DNA of 64,000 bases from Xanthomonas bonasiae (GCF_017163705.1 NZ_JAFIWB010000017.1:1-64000), one strand, 5' to 3'. Shown: positions 52,731 to 64,000, counted from the first letter of the stretch. The notes: generated by a model from the letters alone, not told the origin. A program made the numbers and translations.

Positions 52731-53012
52731 ATGAAGACCTATCTGGTATCGCTGGGCCTGGGCCTGCTGGTCGGCGTGATCTACGCGCTGTTCAAGGTGC
52801 GTTCGCCGGCGCCGCCGGTGATCGCGCTGGTCGGCCTGCTCGGCATCCTGCTGGGCGAGCAGTTGCCGCCGCTGGTGCAGCGGCTGCTGCGCAGCGACGC
52901 CCACCCGACCTCGTGGTTCCACCACCAGGTCAAGCCGCACGTGTTCGGCGAACTGCCGCAGCGCACGCAAGCGCCGGCGCAACCGGAACGGGGAGAGCAC
53001 GACAATGGCTGA
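52731..53012 (+). CDS. XapX (DUF1427) small membrane protein
   Basis: A 93-aa inner-membrane protein with two hydrophobic segments (about 4-20 and 28-46) matching the XapX domain: LVGVIYALFKVRSPAPPVIALVGLLGILLGEQ. A hydrophilic His-rich tail follows. XapX genes often accompany amidohydrolases or xanthosine uptake genes, but the role is not known. Its last 8 bases overlap the amidohydrolase start. Confidence 0.88.
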   Translation: MKTYLVSLGLGLLVGVIYALFKVRSPAPPVIALVGLLGILLGEQLPPLVQRLLRSDAHPTSWFHHQVKPHVFGELPQRTQAPAQPERGEHDNG

Positions 53013-54897
53013 GCCGCATGCGACCGACGCCGCGCCGGACCTGATCTTGTACCGCGGCCGCTTCACCACCCTGGACCGCGCGCGTCCCAGTGCCACGGCG
53101 GTGGCGATCCAGGACGGCCGCTTCCTGCAGGTCGGCAGCGACGAGGAGATCCTGCCGTTGGCCGGCACGCACACCCGGCGCATCGACCTGCAGGGCCGCT
53201 GCGTGCTGCCGGGCCTGATCGACAACCACCTGCACCTGATCCGCGGCGGCCTCAACTACAACCTGGAACTGCGCTGGGACGGCGTGCGCAGCCTCGCCGA
53301 CGCGATGGACATGCTGCGCCGGCAGGTGGCGATCACCCCGGCGCCGCAGTGGGTGCGCGTGGTCGGTGGCTTCAGCGAGCACCAGTTCGCCGAGAAGCGC
53401 TTGCCGACCATCGCCGAACTCAATGCGGTGGCGCCGGACACGCCGGTGTTCCTGCTGCACCTGTACGACCGCGCGCTGCTCAACGGTGCCGCGCTGCGCG
53501 CGGTGGGCTACGGCAAGGACACGCCGGCGCCGCCGGGCGGGGAGATCGTGCGCGACGCCGAGGGCAACCCGAGCGGACTGCTGCTGGCCAAGCCGAACGC
53601 GTCGATCCTGTACGCGACGCTGGCCAAGGGCCCGAAGCTGCCCTACGACTACCAGGTCAATTCGACCCGGCAATTCATGCGCGAACTGAACCGGCTCGGC
53701 GTCACCGGCGCGATCGATGCCGGCGGCGGTTTCCAGAACTACCCGGACGACTACAAGGTGATCCAGGAACTGGCCGACGCCGGCCAGCTCACCATCCGCC
53801 TGGCCTACAACCTGTTCACCCAGAAGCCGCAGCAGGAGAAGGAAGACTTCCTCCACTGGACCGCCAGCTCGCGCTACCAGCAGGGCGACGACTACTTCCG
53901 CCACAACGGCGCCGGCGAGATGCTGGTGTTCTCCGCCGCCGACTTCGAGGACTTCCGCCAGCCGCGGCCGGACATGCCGCCGCAGATGGAGACCGAGCTG
54001 GAAGACGTGGTGCGGATCCTGGCGCAGAACCGCTGGCCGTGGCGCCTGCATGCGACCTACGACGAGACCATCAGCCGCGCGCTGGACGTGTTCGAACGCG
54101 TGGACCGCGAGATCCCGCTGCAGGGGCTGCACTGGTTCTTCGACCATGCCGAAACCATTTCCGAAAAATCCATCGACCGCATCGCCGCGCTCGGCGGCGG
54201 CATCGCCGTGCAGCACCGCATGGCCTACCAGGGCGAGTATTTCGTCGAGCGCTACGGCATCGGCGCGGCGCAGGCCACGCCGCCGGTCAAGCGCATGCTG
54301 GAGAAAGGGGTCAAGGTCTCGGCCGGCACCGACGCCACCCGCGTGGCCTCCTACAACCCGTGGGTGTCGCTGGCGTGGCTGGTGACCGGGCGCACCGTCG
54401 GCGGCCTGCGCCTGTATCCGCAGCGCAATTGCGTGGACCGCGAGACCGCGTTGCGGATGTGGACCGAACACGTCACCTGGTTCAGCAACGAGGAAGGCAA
54501 GAAGGGCCGCATCCAGGCCGGCCAGTTCGCCGATCTGGTGGTGCCGGACCGCGACTTCTTCGGCTGCGCGGAAAGCGACATCGCCGATACCACCGCGCTA
54601 CTGACCATGGTCGGCGGCAAGGTAGTGTGGGCCAGCGGCGCGTTCGCCGAACACGACGAAGCGCCGCCGCCGCCGGCGCTGCCGGACTGGTCGCCGGCGC
54701 GCAGCTTCCGCGGCTACGGCGCCTGGGGCGAGGCGCCGCCGGCGGCACTGTCGCAACGGATCGCGGCCAGTTGCGGCTGCGCCCACGACTGCACGATCCA
54801 TGGGCACCAGCACGCCACCGCGTGGAGCAGCCAGTTGCCGATCGCCGACCTGAAGAGCTTCTGGGGCGCGCTGGGCTGCGCGTGCTGGGCGGTATGA
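53005..54897 (+). CDS. YtcJ-like amidohydrolase with Cys-rich tail
   Basis: A 630-aa metal-dependent amidohydrolase (amidohydrolase 3). The first metal motif is HLH in PGLIDNHLHLIRGG. Further ligands are likely the His in WFFDHAE and the catalytic Asp in SAGTDATRVASYNPW. The C-terminal composite domain includes QFADLVVPDRDFF. The extreme C-terminus adds an unusual Cys/His-rich stretch (SCGCAHDCTIHGHQH and GCACW) that may bind another metal. Substrate unknown; it shares an operon with XapX and the isochorismatase-like hydrolase. Confidence 0.9.
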   Translation: MAEPHATDAAPDLILYRGRFTTLDRARPSATAVAIQDGRFLQVGSDEEILPLAGTHTRRIDLQGRCVLPGLIDNHLHLIRGGLNYNLELRWDGVRSLADAMDMLRRQVAITPAPQWVRVVGGFSEHQFAEKRLPTIAELNAVAPDTPVFLLHLYDRALLNGAALRAVGYGKDTPAPPGGEIVRDAEGNPSGLLLAKPNASILYATLAKGPKLPYDYQVNSTRQFMRELNRLGVTGAIDAGGGFQNYPDDYKVIQELADAGQLTIRLAYNLFTQKPQQEKEDFLHWTASSRYQQGDDYFRHNGAGEMLVFSAADFEDFRQPRPDMPPQMETELEDVVRILAQNRWPWRLHATYDETISRALDVFERVDREIPLQGLHWFFDHAETISEKSIDRIAALGGGIAVQHRMAYQGEYFVERYGIGAAQATPPVKRMLEKGVKVSAGTDATRVASYNPWVSLAWLVTGRTVGGLRLYPQRNCVDRETALRMWTEHVTWFSNEEGKKGRIQAGQFADLVVPDRDFFGCAESDIADTTALLTMVGGKVVWASGAFAEHDEAPPPPALPDWSPARSFRGYGAWGEAPPAALSQRIAASCGCAHDCTIHGHQHATAWSSQLPIADLKSFWGALGCACWAV

Positions 54898-54990
54898 GCC
54901 GGATGCGTACGACGCGCGCGATCTGCACGCAGGCCGGCAGCGGTGCGCTTGGCGTGCCGCGCGCCGCCGGCATCGCGCGGAGCGTGCGCC

Positions 54991-55410
54991 ATGCGTGAGG
55001 CGACCCGCTCGGTCGGCACGCGCCTCACCCCGGCATGGCTGCGCTGGCTGGCGCTGCTCGGCCTGTGCGCGGCCTATCTGCAGGGCGGGCTGGTCAAGGC
55101 CTTCGCCTTCGACGGCGCAGTGGCGGAAATGGTGCACTTCGGCATGGCGCCGGCCGCGCCGCTGGCGGCGGCGGTGATCGTGCTGGAACTGGGCGCGTCG
55201 CTGCTGATCCTGAGCGGCGCGTATCGTTGGCTGGGCGCCATGGCGCTGGCCGGCTTCACCCTGGTGGCCGCGTGCGTGGCCAACCGCTACTGGGAGATGA
55301 GCGGCATGCAACGCTTTGCGGCGATGAACGCGTTCTACGAACACCTGGGCCTGGTCGGCGGCTTCGTGCTGGTGGCCTGGCACGACCTGCGCGAGCGCGC
55401 GCATGGCTGA
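54991..55410 (+). CDS. DoxX-family membrane protein
   Basis: A 139-aa inner-membrane protein with four hydrophobic helices: LRWLALLGLCAAYLQGG, the AAAVIVLELGASLLIL region, LGAMALAGFTLVAACVANRYWEM and HLGLVGGFVLVAWHD. This matches DoxX. Family members are linked to quinone/thiosulfate chemistry or oxidative stress. GGAG 9 bases before the ATG supports this start. It overlaps the MFS gene by 8 bases. Confidence 0.85.
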   Translation: MREATRSVGTRLTPAWLRWLALLGLCAAYLQGGLVKAFAFDGAVAEMVHFGMAPAAPLAAAVIVLELGASLLILSGAYRWLGAMALAGFTLVAACVANRYWEMSGMQRFAAMNAFYEHLGLVGGFVLVAWHDLRERAHG

Positions 55411-57037
55411 GTCCACCGCACCCGCGCCGGCGACCGGCAGCTTCGCCCCGCTGCGGCATCGCGTGTTCGCGGTGCTGTGGGCGGCCACCGTGCTCGGCAA
55501 CGTCGGCAGCTTCATGCGCGACGTCGCCAGTTCCTGGCTGGTCACCGACCTGTCCGACAATCCTGCCGCGGTGGCGCTGATGCAGACCGCGGCGACGCTG
55601 CCGGTGTTCCTGCTGGCGATCCCGGCCGGCGTGTTGTCGGACATCCTCGACCGGCGCCGCTTCCTGATCTGCGTGCAGCTGCTGCTGGCCAGCGTCAGCG
55701 CCAGCCTGCTGCTGCTGTCCAAGACCGGCGCGCTCACGGTCGAATACCTGGTCGCGCTGACTTTCGTCGGCGGCATCGGCAGCGCGCTGATGGGGCCGAC
55801 CTGGCAGGCGATCGTGCCGGAGCTGGTGCCGCGCGCCGACCTGAAGAACGCGGTGGCGCTGAACTCGCTGGGCATCAACATCGCGCGCGCGCTGGGCCCG
55901 GCCGGCGGCGGCCTGCTGCTGGCCAGCCTGGGCGCGGCCGCCGCCTACGCCAGCGACGTGCTCAGCTACGTGTTCGTGGTCGCTGCGCTGCTGTGGTGGC
56001 CGCGCGCCAAGGTCGCCGACAGCGGCCTGTCCGAGCAGTTCTTCGGCGCCTTTCGTGCCGGCCTGCGCTATGCCCGCGCCAGCCGCGAGTTGCACGTGGT
56101 GCTGCTGCGCGCGGCGGTGTTCTTCGTGTTCGCCAGTTCGGTGTGGGCGCTGCTGCCGCTGGTGGCGCGGCGCATGCTCGGCGGCAGCGCCGGGTTCTAC
56201 GGCGTGCTGCTCGGTGCGGTCGGGGTCGGCGCGATCCTCGGCGCGATCGTGCTGCCGCAGTTGCGCAAGCGCCTGGACGCCGATGGCCTGGTGCTGCTGG
56301 CCGCGGTGCTGACCGCGGCGGTGATGGCGGCGCTGGCGGCCACGCCGTCGCAGACGGTCGCCGTGCTGTTGTTGCTGGTGCTCGGCGTCGGCTGGATCGT
56401 GGCGCTGACCACGCTGAACGGCGTGGCGCAGGCGGTGCTGCCGAACTGGGTGCGCGGCCGCGGCCTGGCGGTGTACCTGACCGTGTTCAACGGCGCCATG
56501 GCCGGCGGCAGCCTGGGCTGGGGGTTGATCGCCGCGCAGCTCGGCATCGCCGCCACGCTGCTGCTCGGCGCCGGCGCGCTGCTGCTGGTCGCGCTGGTGT
56601 TCCATCGCCTGCGCCTGCCCAAGGGCGAGGCCGACCTGCAGCCATCCAACCACTGGCCCGAGCCCTTGCTCAACGCACCGGTGGCGCACGACCGCGGCCC
56701 GGTGATGGTGCAGATCGAATACCGCGTGCGTGCTTCCGACCGGCCGCCGTTCCTGCATGCCTTGCGCGAGCTGTCGCAGGAGCGGCGCCGCGACGGCGCC
56801 TACGCCTGGGGCATCACCGAGCACAGCAACGAGCCGGAGCGGGTGATGGAATGGTTCCTGGTCGAATCCTGGGCCGAGCATCTGCGCCAGCATCAGCGCG
56901 TCTCGCATGCCGACGCCGACCTGCAGGACGCCGCGCTGCGCTACCACATCGGCCCGGAGCGGCCGGTGGTGCACCATTTTTTGGCGCTGGATCTGCACCA
57001 GGCGCCGCCGCCGCCTGCCGATGGGCGTGGCGGCTAG
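55403..57037 (+). CDS. MFS exporter with C-terminal extra domain
   Basis: A 544-aa protein. Residues 1-410 form a 12-helix MFS_3 (EntS-like) transporter, with the loop AGVLSDILDRRRF between helices 2 and 3. From about 430 to 530 there is a soluble alpha/beta extension (MVQIEYRVRASDRPPFLHALRELSQERRR...GAYAWGITEHSNEPERVMEWFLVESW) that resembles an antibiotic-biosynthesis-monooxygenase-type dimeric barrel. This layout exists in some MFS_3 proteins; what it senses or transforms is unknown. It ends the run that starts at 49592. Confidence 0.88.
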   Translation: MAESTAPAPATGSFAPLRHRVFAVLWAATVLGNVGSFMRDVASSWLVTDLSDNPAAVALMQTAATLPVFLLAIPAGVLSDILDRRRFLICVQLLLASVSASLLLLSKTGALTVEYLVALTFVGGIGSALMGPTWQAIVPELVPRADLKNAVALNSLGINIARALGPAGGGLLLASLGAAAAYASDVLSYVFVVAALLWWPRAKVADSGLSEQFFGAFRAGLRYARASRELHVVLLRAAVFFVFASSVWALLPLVARRMLGGSAGFYGVLLGAVGVGAILGAIVLPQLRKRLDADGLVLLAAVLTAAVMAALAATPSQTVAVLLLLVLGVGWIVALTTLNGVAQAVLPNWVRGRGLAVYLTVFNGAMAGGSLGWGLIAAQLGIAATLLLGAGALLLVALVFHRLRLPKGEADLQPSNHWPEPLLNAPVAHDRGPVMVQIEYRVRASDRPPFLHALRELSQERRRDGAYAWGITEHSNEPERVMEWFLVESWAEHLRQHQRVSHADADLQDAALRYHIGPERPVVHHFLALDLHQAPPPPADGRGG

Positions 57038-57132
57038 CGTGTTTTCAGCGCGGGGTTCCACGCTTGGCGAAGTGGAAGGAGCAGACGTGGCGGGGAGGAA
57101 GGGCTTCAGTTGCGATGGCGTGTCGGTACCGC

Positions 57133-57285
57133 CCGTCGCGACTGAAGTCGCTCCCACAGGTGTTGTCCGCGATACGACCGGATGCGCAGACAAACAGACC
57201 CGCTGCTTCAGCATGCCCGTGCGTTAGCCGATGCAGCAACGCCATAACGCCATAGCGCCACCGTAGGAGCGACTTCAGTCGCGAC
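57133..57285. repeat. Two REP-like copies, facing
   Basis: An inverted copy at 57133-57159 and a direct copy at 57261-57285 lie in the 383-base gap between the convergent MFS and ABC ATPase genes. Nothing else is recognisable in that gap. Confidence 0.75.
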
Positions 57286-57420
57286 GAACGAAGTCATCGG
57301 CACGGCTGTCGAGTGGACGCATCGGCGCCGATGTCGCGGCGGCATATCCAGCGCTCACATCGCTGGTCATGAAAGACCAGCGTCGACGGCAGTGCGTAGA
57401 CCAGAAGCCCGCACCGTCGC

Positions 57421-58263
57421 CTACTCCACCTCGGCCACGCTCGCGCTATAGGTCGCGCCATCGCGGCGCACCCGCACCGCGCCGCCGAACACCGCCGACA
57501 ACGGCGCATCGGCCAACAGTTCCTCGCGCGTGCCGTCGGCATACACATGGCCGCCGCGCAGCAGGATCACCCGCTCGATCTCCGGCACGATCTCCTCGAT
57601 GTGGTGGGTCACCAGCACCAGGGTGATGCCCTGGCGGGCGAGGTCGCGCATCGTCGCCAGCAGGTGCTGGCGCGCGATCAGGTCCAGCCCGGTGCTGGGT
57701 TCGTCCAGCAGCAGCGCCTGCGGCCGGTTGACCAGCGCCCGCGCGATCAGCACGCGCCGGGTCTCGCCGGCCGACAGTTCCGCATACGGCCGCTGCAGCA
57801 GCGGCAACGCATGCGCCAGCTGCAGCGCCTCGCGCGCGCGATCGCGCATGGTCTGGGTCACTTCGCGATGCGGCGGCACCACGTAGCTGGCGAAGAAGCC
57901 CGACAGCACTGCGCTCTCCACGTCCAGCCCGGGCATGTCGGCGAGATTGACGCTGAGGTCGCCGGTGACGATGCCCAGCTGGCTGCGCAGCCGGTCCACC
58001 TGCCAGCGGCTCTGTCCCAGCACCCGTACCGGCGCGGCTTCGCCGGCGCGCGCCAGCGGATACAGCTCGCGCGTGATCAGCTTGATGAACGAGGACTTGC
58101 CGCAGCCGTTCGGGCCGAGCAGCGCGGTGTGCTGGCCGAGCTCGATGCGCAGGCTCAGCTCGTGCAGCACGCGCACCTGGCCGCGCACCACGCTGGCGCG
58201 GTCCAGTTCGATCAGCGGCGCGGCGGCCGGCATGGGAGTTGCATCGGGGAGGGGGGCGGACAT
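57421..58263 (-). CDS. Stand-alone ABC transporter ATPase
   Basis: A 280-aa ATPase with Walker A GPNGCGKSS near residue 50, signature LSAGETRRVLIARAL, Walker B ALLLDEPSTGLD and the switch His in LVTHHIEEIVPE. No permease gene is adjacent, so it either pairs with a distant one or acts on its own, like ModF/YlmA-type proteins, which it resembles most. It is divergent from the desaturase gene. Confidence 0.9.
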   Translation of the reverse strand: MSAPLPDATPMPAAAPLIELDRASVVRGQVRVLHELSLRIELGQHTALLGPNGCGKSSFIKLITRELYPLARAGEAAPVRVLGQSRWQVDRLRSQLGIVTGDLSVNLADMPGLDVESAVLSGFFASYVVPPHREVTQTMRDRAREALQLAHALPLLQRPYAELSAGETRRVLIARALVNRPQALLLDEPSTGLDLIARQHLLATMRDLARQGITLVLVTHHIEEIVPEIERVILLRGGHVYADGTREELLADAPLSAVFGGAVRVRRDGATYSASVAEVE

Positions 58264-58404
58264 GGAAGTGAAACCGTTCTGTGATCAAGAGCGCGCAGCG
58301 GCTGAATACCGTACGCAGGCGATGGGTGAAGTTTGCCGCCACTGGCCCCATCATGTCTCCTATACCAACCTGGCGCACGCCTTCACCGGCCTGGAGTTCT
58401 GGCA

Positions 58405-59601
58405 ATGTCCGACGCGATCCTCGATTTCCTCAGCACCGGCCTGCTCGACGTCGGCTGGTGGGGCATGCTGGCGGTGCTGCTGGTGTTCACCCAGCTGACC
58501 ATCTTCGCGGTGACCCTGTACCTGCACCGCAGCCAGGCGCACCGCGGCGTCGATTTCCATCCGCTGCTGTCGCACTTCTTCCGCTTCTGGACCTGGTTCA
58601 CCACCTCGATGATCACCAAGGAGTGGGTGGCGATCCATCGCAAGCACCACGCCAAGGTGGAAACCGACGAGGATCCGCACAGCCCGCAGACCAAGGGCAT
58701 CGGCCGCGTGTTCTGGCGCGGCGTGGAGCTGTACCGCGAAGCGCGCGCCATGCGCGGCGACATCGAGCAGTACGGCAAGGGCGCCCCGGACGACTGGATC
58801 GAGCGCCGCCTGTACACCGCGCACGCGAACTGGGGGCCCATCGCCCTGTTCGCCTTCAACTTCCTGCTGTTCGGCCTGCCCGGCATCGCCCTGTGGGCGT
58901 TGCAGATGGCCTGGATCCCGTTCTGGGCGGCCGGCGTGGTCAACGGCCTCGGCCACTGGTGGGGCTACCGCAACTTCGAATCGGCCGACACCTCGACCAA
59001 CCTGACCCCGTGGGCGCTGTGGATCGGCGGCGAAGAACTGCACAACAACCACCACGCGTTCCCGAGTTCGGCGCGCTTCTCGATGCGGCGCTGGGAACTG
59101 GACATCGGCTGGGTCGCGATCCGCGCGCTGGCCGCATTGCGCCTGGCCAAGATCCTGCGCGTGGCGCCGACCCTGGACGTGCGCCCGAACATCGCCGTGC
59201 CCGATGCCGACACCCTGCGCGCGCTGCTTTCGCACCGTTTCCAGGCGATGACCGACTACCAGCGCAACGTCTTCACCCCGGCGCTGAAGGAAGAGGCCGC
59301 GCAGGCCGGCGCCAAGCTGCGCCAACTGCTGCCGCGGCGCCTGCGCAAGGGTTTGGTCGACGACGGCCGCTGGCTCAAGCCGGACGCGCGCGAACAGCTG
59401 CAGCACTGGGTCGCGCAGCGCCCGCGCATGCGCACCCTGGTCGAGCACCGCGCACGCCTGGCCGCCCTGCTGGAAGCGCGCAGCCACGACGCCAGCGAAC
59501 GCCTGAAGCAACTGCAGGCCTGGTGCCACGACGCCGAGGCCAGCGGCATCGCCGCGTTGCAGGCGTATGCGGCGCGGTTGAAGGGCTACGCGTTGGCATG
59601 A
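58405..59601 (+). CDS. Acyl-CoA/fatty acid desaturase (DesA-like)
   Basis: A 398-aa membrane di-iron desaturase. It has the three histidine boxes HRSQAHR, HRKHH and HNNHH near residues 40, 80 and 215, with hydrophobic helices between. A soluble helical tail of about 130 residues (from about 270) is typical of proteobacterial DesA (about 394 aa). It introduces double bonds into membrane acyl chains. GGAG lies 9 bases before the ATG. Its TGA overlaps the next gene's ATG. Confidence 0.92.
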   Translation: MSDAILDFLSTGLLDVGWWGMLAVLLVFTQLTIFAVTLYLHRSQAHRGVDFHPLLSHFFRFWTWFTTSMITKEWVAIHRKHHAKVETDEDPHSPQTKGIGRVFWRGVELYREARAMRGDIEQYGKGAPDDWIERRLYTAHANWGPIALFAFNFLLFGLPGIALWALQMAWIPFWAAGVVNGLGHWWGYRNFESADTSTNLTPWALWIGGEELHNNHHAFPSSARFSMRRWELDIGWVAIRALAALRLAKILRVAPTLDVRPNIAVPDADTLRALLSHRFQAMTDYQRNVFTPALKEEAAQAGAKLRQLLPRRLRKGLVDDGRWLKPDAREQLQHWVAQRPRMRTLVEHRARLAALLEARSHDASERLKQLQAWCHDAEASGIAALQAYAARLKGYALA

Positions 59602-59993
59602 GGCGCGGTGTCCCGCAGCCGTTTCGCGAACGCCGCCTCGTGCGGCGTTCGTCGTTCATGGCAGCGCTCGTGGCATTGGCCGTGCTTGGCGGCGCCGTCG
59701 GCGCCGCCAGCGCGCAGGTGGTCGATACCACCGGAAGCTACCTGCAGCGTATGGACCGCGACGGCGACGGCCGCGTCAGCCTGGACGAATACCTGGCCTG
59801 GATGAGCTACGCCTTCGACGCCCGCGACCTCGACCACGACGGCGTGCTCAGCCCCGCCGAACTCCCCGGCGGCCGCGGCAAGCCGATCAGTCGCGCTCAG
59901 CACCAGGCGACCTTGACGGCCCGCTTTCGCAAGCAGGACAGCAATGGCGATGGTTATCTTAGTGCCAGGGAGCTGGCGGCGCCGCCGCAGTAA
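59598..59993 (+). CDS. Secreted EF-hand protein coupled to desaturase
   Basis: A 131-aa exported calcium-binding protein. A basic n-region and hydrophobic helix ([20 protein letters not shown]) form a long signal peptide. Three EF-hand loops follow: [24 protein letters not shown] and [12 protein letters not shown]. The start at 59598 overlaps the desaturase stop as ATGA, implying coupled translation; Met21 (59658) is an alternative. Function is unknown. Confidence 0.82.
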   Translation: MRRGVPQPFRERRLVRRSSFMAALVALAVLGGAVGAASAQVVDTTGSYLQRMDRDGDGRVSLDEYLAWMSYAFDARDLDHDGVLSPAELPGGRGKPISRAQHQATLTARFRKQDSNGDGYLSARELAAPPQ

Positions 59994-60130
59994 GAACCGC
60001 AAAACCAATACCGACCAAGCGGGGCCGTTATTGCCCACATCCGATCTACGAGGGCGCGCTGCGTTTTGACGACAGCGGCAGATTTCCGGCGGCTAAGCTT
60101 GTCAATCGAACACCACCGAACCAATCCCCC

Positions 60131-60943
60131 ATGCCCGAACTCCCCGAAGTAGAAACCACCCGGCGCGGCCTGGAGCCGCATCTGCTGGGGCGGCGCATCC
60201 ATGGCGTGATCCTGCGCCGGCCGGACCTGCGTTGGCCGATCCCGCCGGAGGTGGCGCAGCTGCTGCCGGGGCAGCGCATCGACGGCATCCGCCGCCGCGC
60301 GAAGTATCTGCTGCTGGATACCGCCGCCGGCAGCGCGCTGCTGCACCTGGGCATGTCCGGCAGCCTGCGCGTGCTGCCGGGGGACACGCCGCCGCGGGCG
60401 CACGACCATGTCGACATCAGCCTGGAAGACGGGCGCGTGCTGCGCTTCAACGATCCGCGCCGGTTCGGTTGCCTGCTGTGGCAGGCGCCGGGCCAGACTC
60501 ACCCATTGCTCGAGGAGCTGGGGCCGGAGCCGCTGTCGGTCGAATTCGACGGGGATTACCTGTTCCGGCGCAGCCGTGGCCGCAGTGCGCCGGTAAAGAC
60601 GTTCTTGATGGACCAACGCATCGTGGTCGGAGTCGGGAACATCTATGCCGCCGAAAGCCTGTTCCAGGCAGGAATCAGTCCGCTGCGCGAGGCCGGGGAG
60701 GTCTCGCGGGCACGCTATGCGCGCCTGGCCGAGGCGGCCAAGGCGATCCTCGGCTACGCCATCGCCCGCGGCGGCACCACCTTGCGCGACTTCATCAGCC
60801 CGGACGGCGCGCCCGGCTATTTCGAGCAGGAACTGGCGGTCTACGGCCGCGAGGGCGAGGCCTGCAAGCGCTGCGGGCGGCCGCTGCGCCACGCCAGCAT
60901 CGGCCAGCGCGCCAGCGTCTGGTGCGGGAGCTGCCAGCGCTGA
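60131..60943 (+). CDS. mutM: Formamidopyrimidine-DNA glycosylase
   Basis: A 270-aa base-excision repair enzyme that removes 8-oxoguanine and formamidopyrimidines and nicks the strand. The catalytic N-terminus after Met removal is PELPEVE (Pro1, Glu2). The helix-two-turn-helix region has [13 protein letters not shown]. The C-terminal zinc finger [22 protein letters not shown] is intact. Length matches the family. Confidence 0.97.
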   Translation: MPELPEVETTRRGLEPHLLGRRIHGVILRRPDLRWPIPPEVAQLLPGQRIDGIRRRAKYLLLDTAAGSALLHLGMSGSLRVLPGDTPPRAHDHVDISLEDGRVLRFNDPRRFGCLLWQAPGQTHPLLEELGPEPLSVEFDGDYLFRRSRGRSAPVKTFLMDQRIVVGVGNIYAAESLFQAGISPLREAGEVSRARYARLAEAAKAILGYAIARGGTTLRDFISPDGAPGYFEQELAVYGREGEACKRCGRPLRHASIGQRASVWCGSCQR

Positions 60944-61012
60944 CGGGCGGCCGCCGCTGGCCGCCGGCGCGCGCTATAGTCCGCGCGACTCCCGGCCGGA
61001 GGAGAGACCGCC

Positions 61013-61579
61013 GTGGTAGAGACTGCACCCGAGATCACCGTGTGGCTGGACGCCGCGCGCGGCGGCGACCGCGAGGCGCTGGACCGCGTGCTCAGCACGC
61101 TCTACCAGGAACTGCACAGCATGGCCCGGCGCCAGCTGGCCGGGCAGCAGGCGCAGACCCTGGACGCGACCTCGCTGGTCCACGAGTCCTACCTGAAGCT
61201 GCTCGGCGCGCACGGCATGGCCCGTTTCGACGGCCGCGCGCACTTCTTCGCCTACGCCGCCTCGGCGATGCGCAGCGTGGTGGTGGATTACGCGCGCAAC
61301 CGCCTGACCCGCAAGCGCGGCGGCGATCTCAAACGCGTCGCCGAGATTCCCGAGGACAGCGGCGGGGTGCGCCTGGACGAGGATCTGCTGGCGCTGGACG
61401 TGGCGCTGGACCGGCTGCAGGCGATCGACGAGCGCCTGGCCAAGGTGGTGGAGCTGCGCTATTTCGCCGGCCTGTCCGAACAGGAGATCGCCGAGCTGAT
61501 GCAGCGCTCCGAACGCAGCATCCGCCGCGACTGGCAGAAGGCGCGCATCTTCCTGCTGGCGGCGATGCAGGATCACTAG
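61013..61579 (+). CDS. ECF-type sigma factor (TIGR02999/ECF43-like)
   Basis: A 188-aa sigma factor of the kinase-linked ECF group. Region 2 has LDATSLVHESYLKL and FFAYAASAMRSVVVDYARNR. Region 4 has LAKVVELRYFAGLSEQEIAELMQRSERSIRRDWQKARIFL. It starts at GTG after GGAGGAG. No anti-sigma gene follows; a Ser/Thr kinase gene begins 18 bases later. In Xanthomonas citri a comparable ECF-kinase pair (EcfK-PknS) is switched on by phosphorylation and controls the type VI secretion system, so this pair may work alike. It could be a paralogue with other targets. Confidence 0.92.
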   Translation: MVETAPEITVWLDAARGGDREALDRVLSTLYQELHSMARRQLAGQQAQTLDATSLVHESYLKLLGAHGMARFDGRAHFFAYAASAMRSVVVDYARNRLTRKRGGDLKRVAEIPEDSGGVRLDEDLLALDVALDRLQAIDERLAKVVELRYFAGLSEQEIAELMQRSERSIRRDWQKARIFLLAAMQDH

Positions 61580-61597
61580 GACCGACCGGAGCACCGC

Positions 61598-64000
<2,403 letters not shown>

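Overview
The window is GC-rich, densely coded DNA from a Xanthomonadaceae chromosome, most likely Xanthomonas, spanning the replication origin. Evidence is the gene order dnaA-dnaN-recF-gyrB running leftwards and rpmH-rnpA-yidC-mnmE running rightwards from the origin. Further support comes from a tonB-exbB-exbD-exbD cluster close to gyrB and a 46-residue L34 protein. Many GTAGGAGCGACTTCAGTCG-type palindromic repeats lie between genes. The species cannot be fixed from the sequence alone. I saw no rRNA, tRNA, CRISPR array, insertion sequence or prophage.

Layout. (1) 0.3-4.9 kb: a leftward DNA end-joining operon (a small unknown gene, ku, ligD) and a divergent small acidic protein. (2) 5.0-10.4 kb: an alcohol/aldehyde oxidation module (DUF779, Zn alcohol dehydrogenase, aldehyde dehydrogenase). 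It faces a sigma-54 activator, with a sigma-54 promoter and a palindromic upstream site visible in the shared intergenic region. (3) 10.7-15 kb: three small unknown proteins and a TonB-dependent receptor. (4) 15-27 kb: mostly housekeeping genes (tyrB, fbp, cls, pdxJ) mixed with small or unknown proteins, a LysE exporter, a 2-oxoglutarate oxygenase and a radical SAM protein. (5) 27.7-41 kb: a long leftward block away from the origin (dnaA, dnaN, recF, gyrB, CPBP protease, M48 lipoprotein, TPR protein, tonB, exbB and three exbD genes). It holds three parS-like palindromes around recF and an oriC candidate between dnaA and dnaN. (6) 41-48 kb: rightward rpmH, rnpA, yidC, an unusual lipoprotein joining a NodB deacetylase, a caspase-like protease, an EF-hand loop and TPRs, then mnmE. 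(7) 48-57 kb: a quinone-reductase-like SDR and an HxlR regulator share a palindromic operator. Next comes a compact rightward set: a secreted VOC protein, an outer-membrane porin, an isochorismatase-like hydrolase, XapX, an amidohydrolase, DoxX and an MFS exporter. (8) 57-64 kb: an ABC ATPase, an acyl desaturase coupled to an EF-hand protein, mutM, and an ECF sigma factor followed by a membrane Ser/Thr kinase cut by the window edge.

Most single genes are ordinary. The stretches most worth a second look are the deacetylase-caspase-EF-hand-TPR lipoprotein, the tandem third exbD carrying its own copy of the terminator, the sigma-54 control region, the parS trio, the translationally coupled gene ahead of ku, and the VOC-to-MFS cluster.
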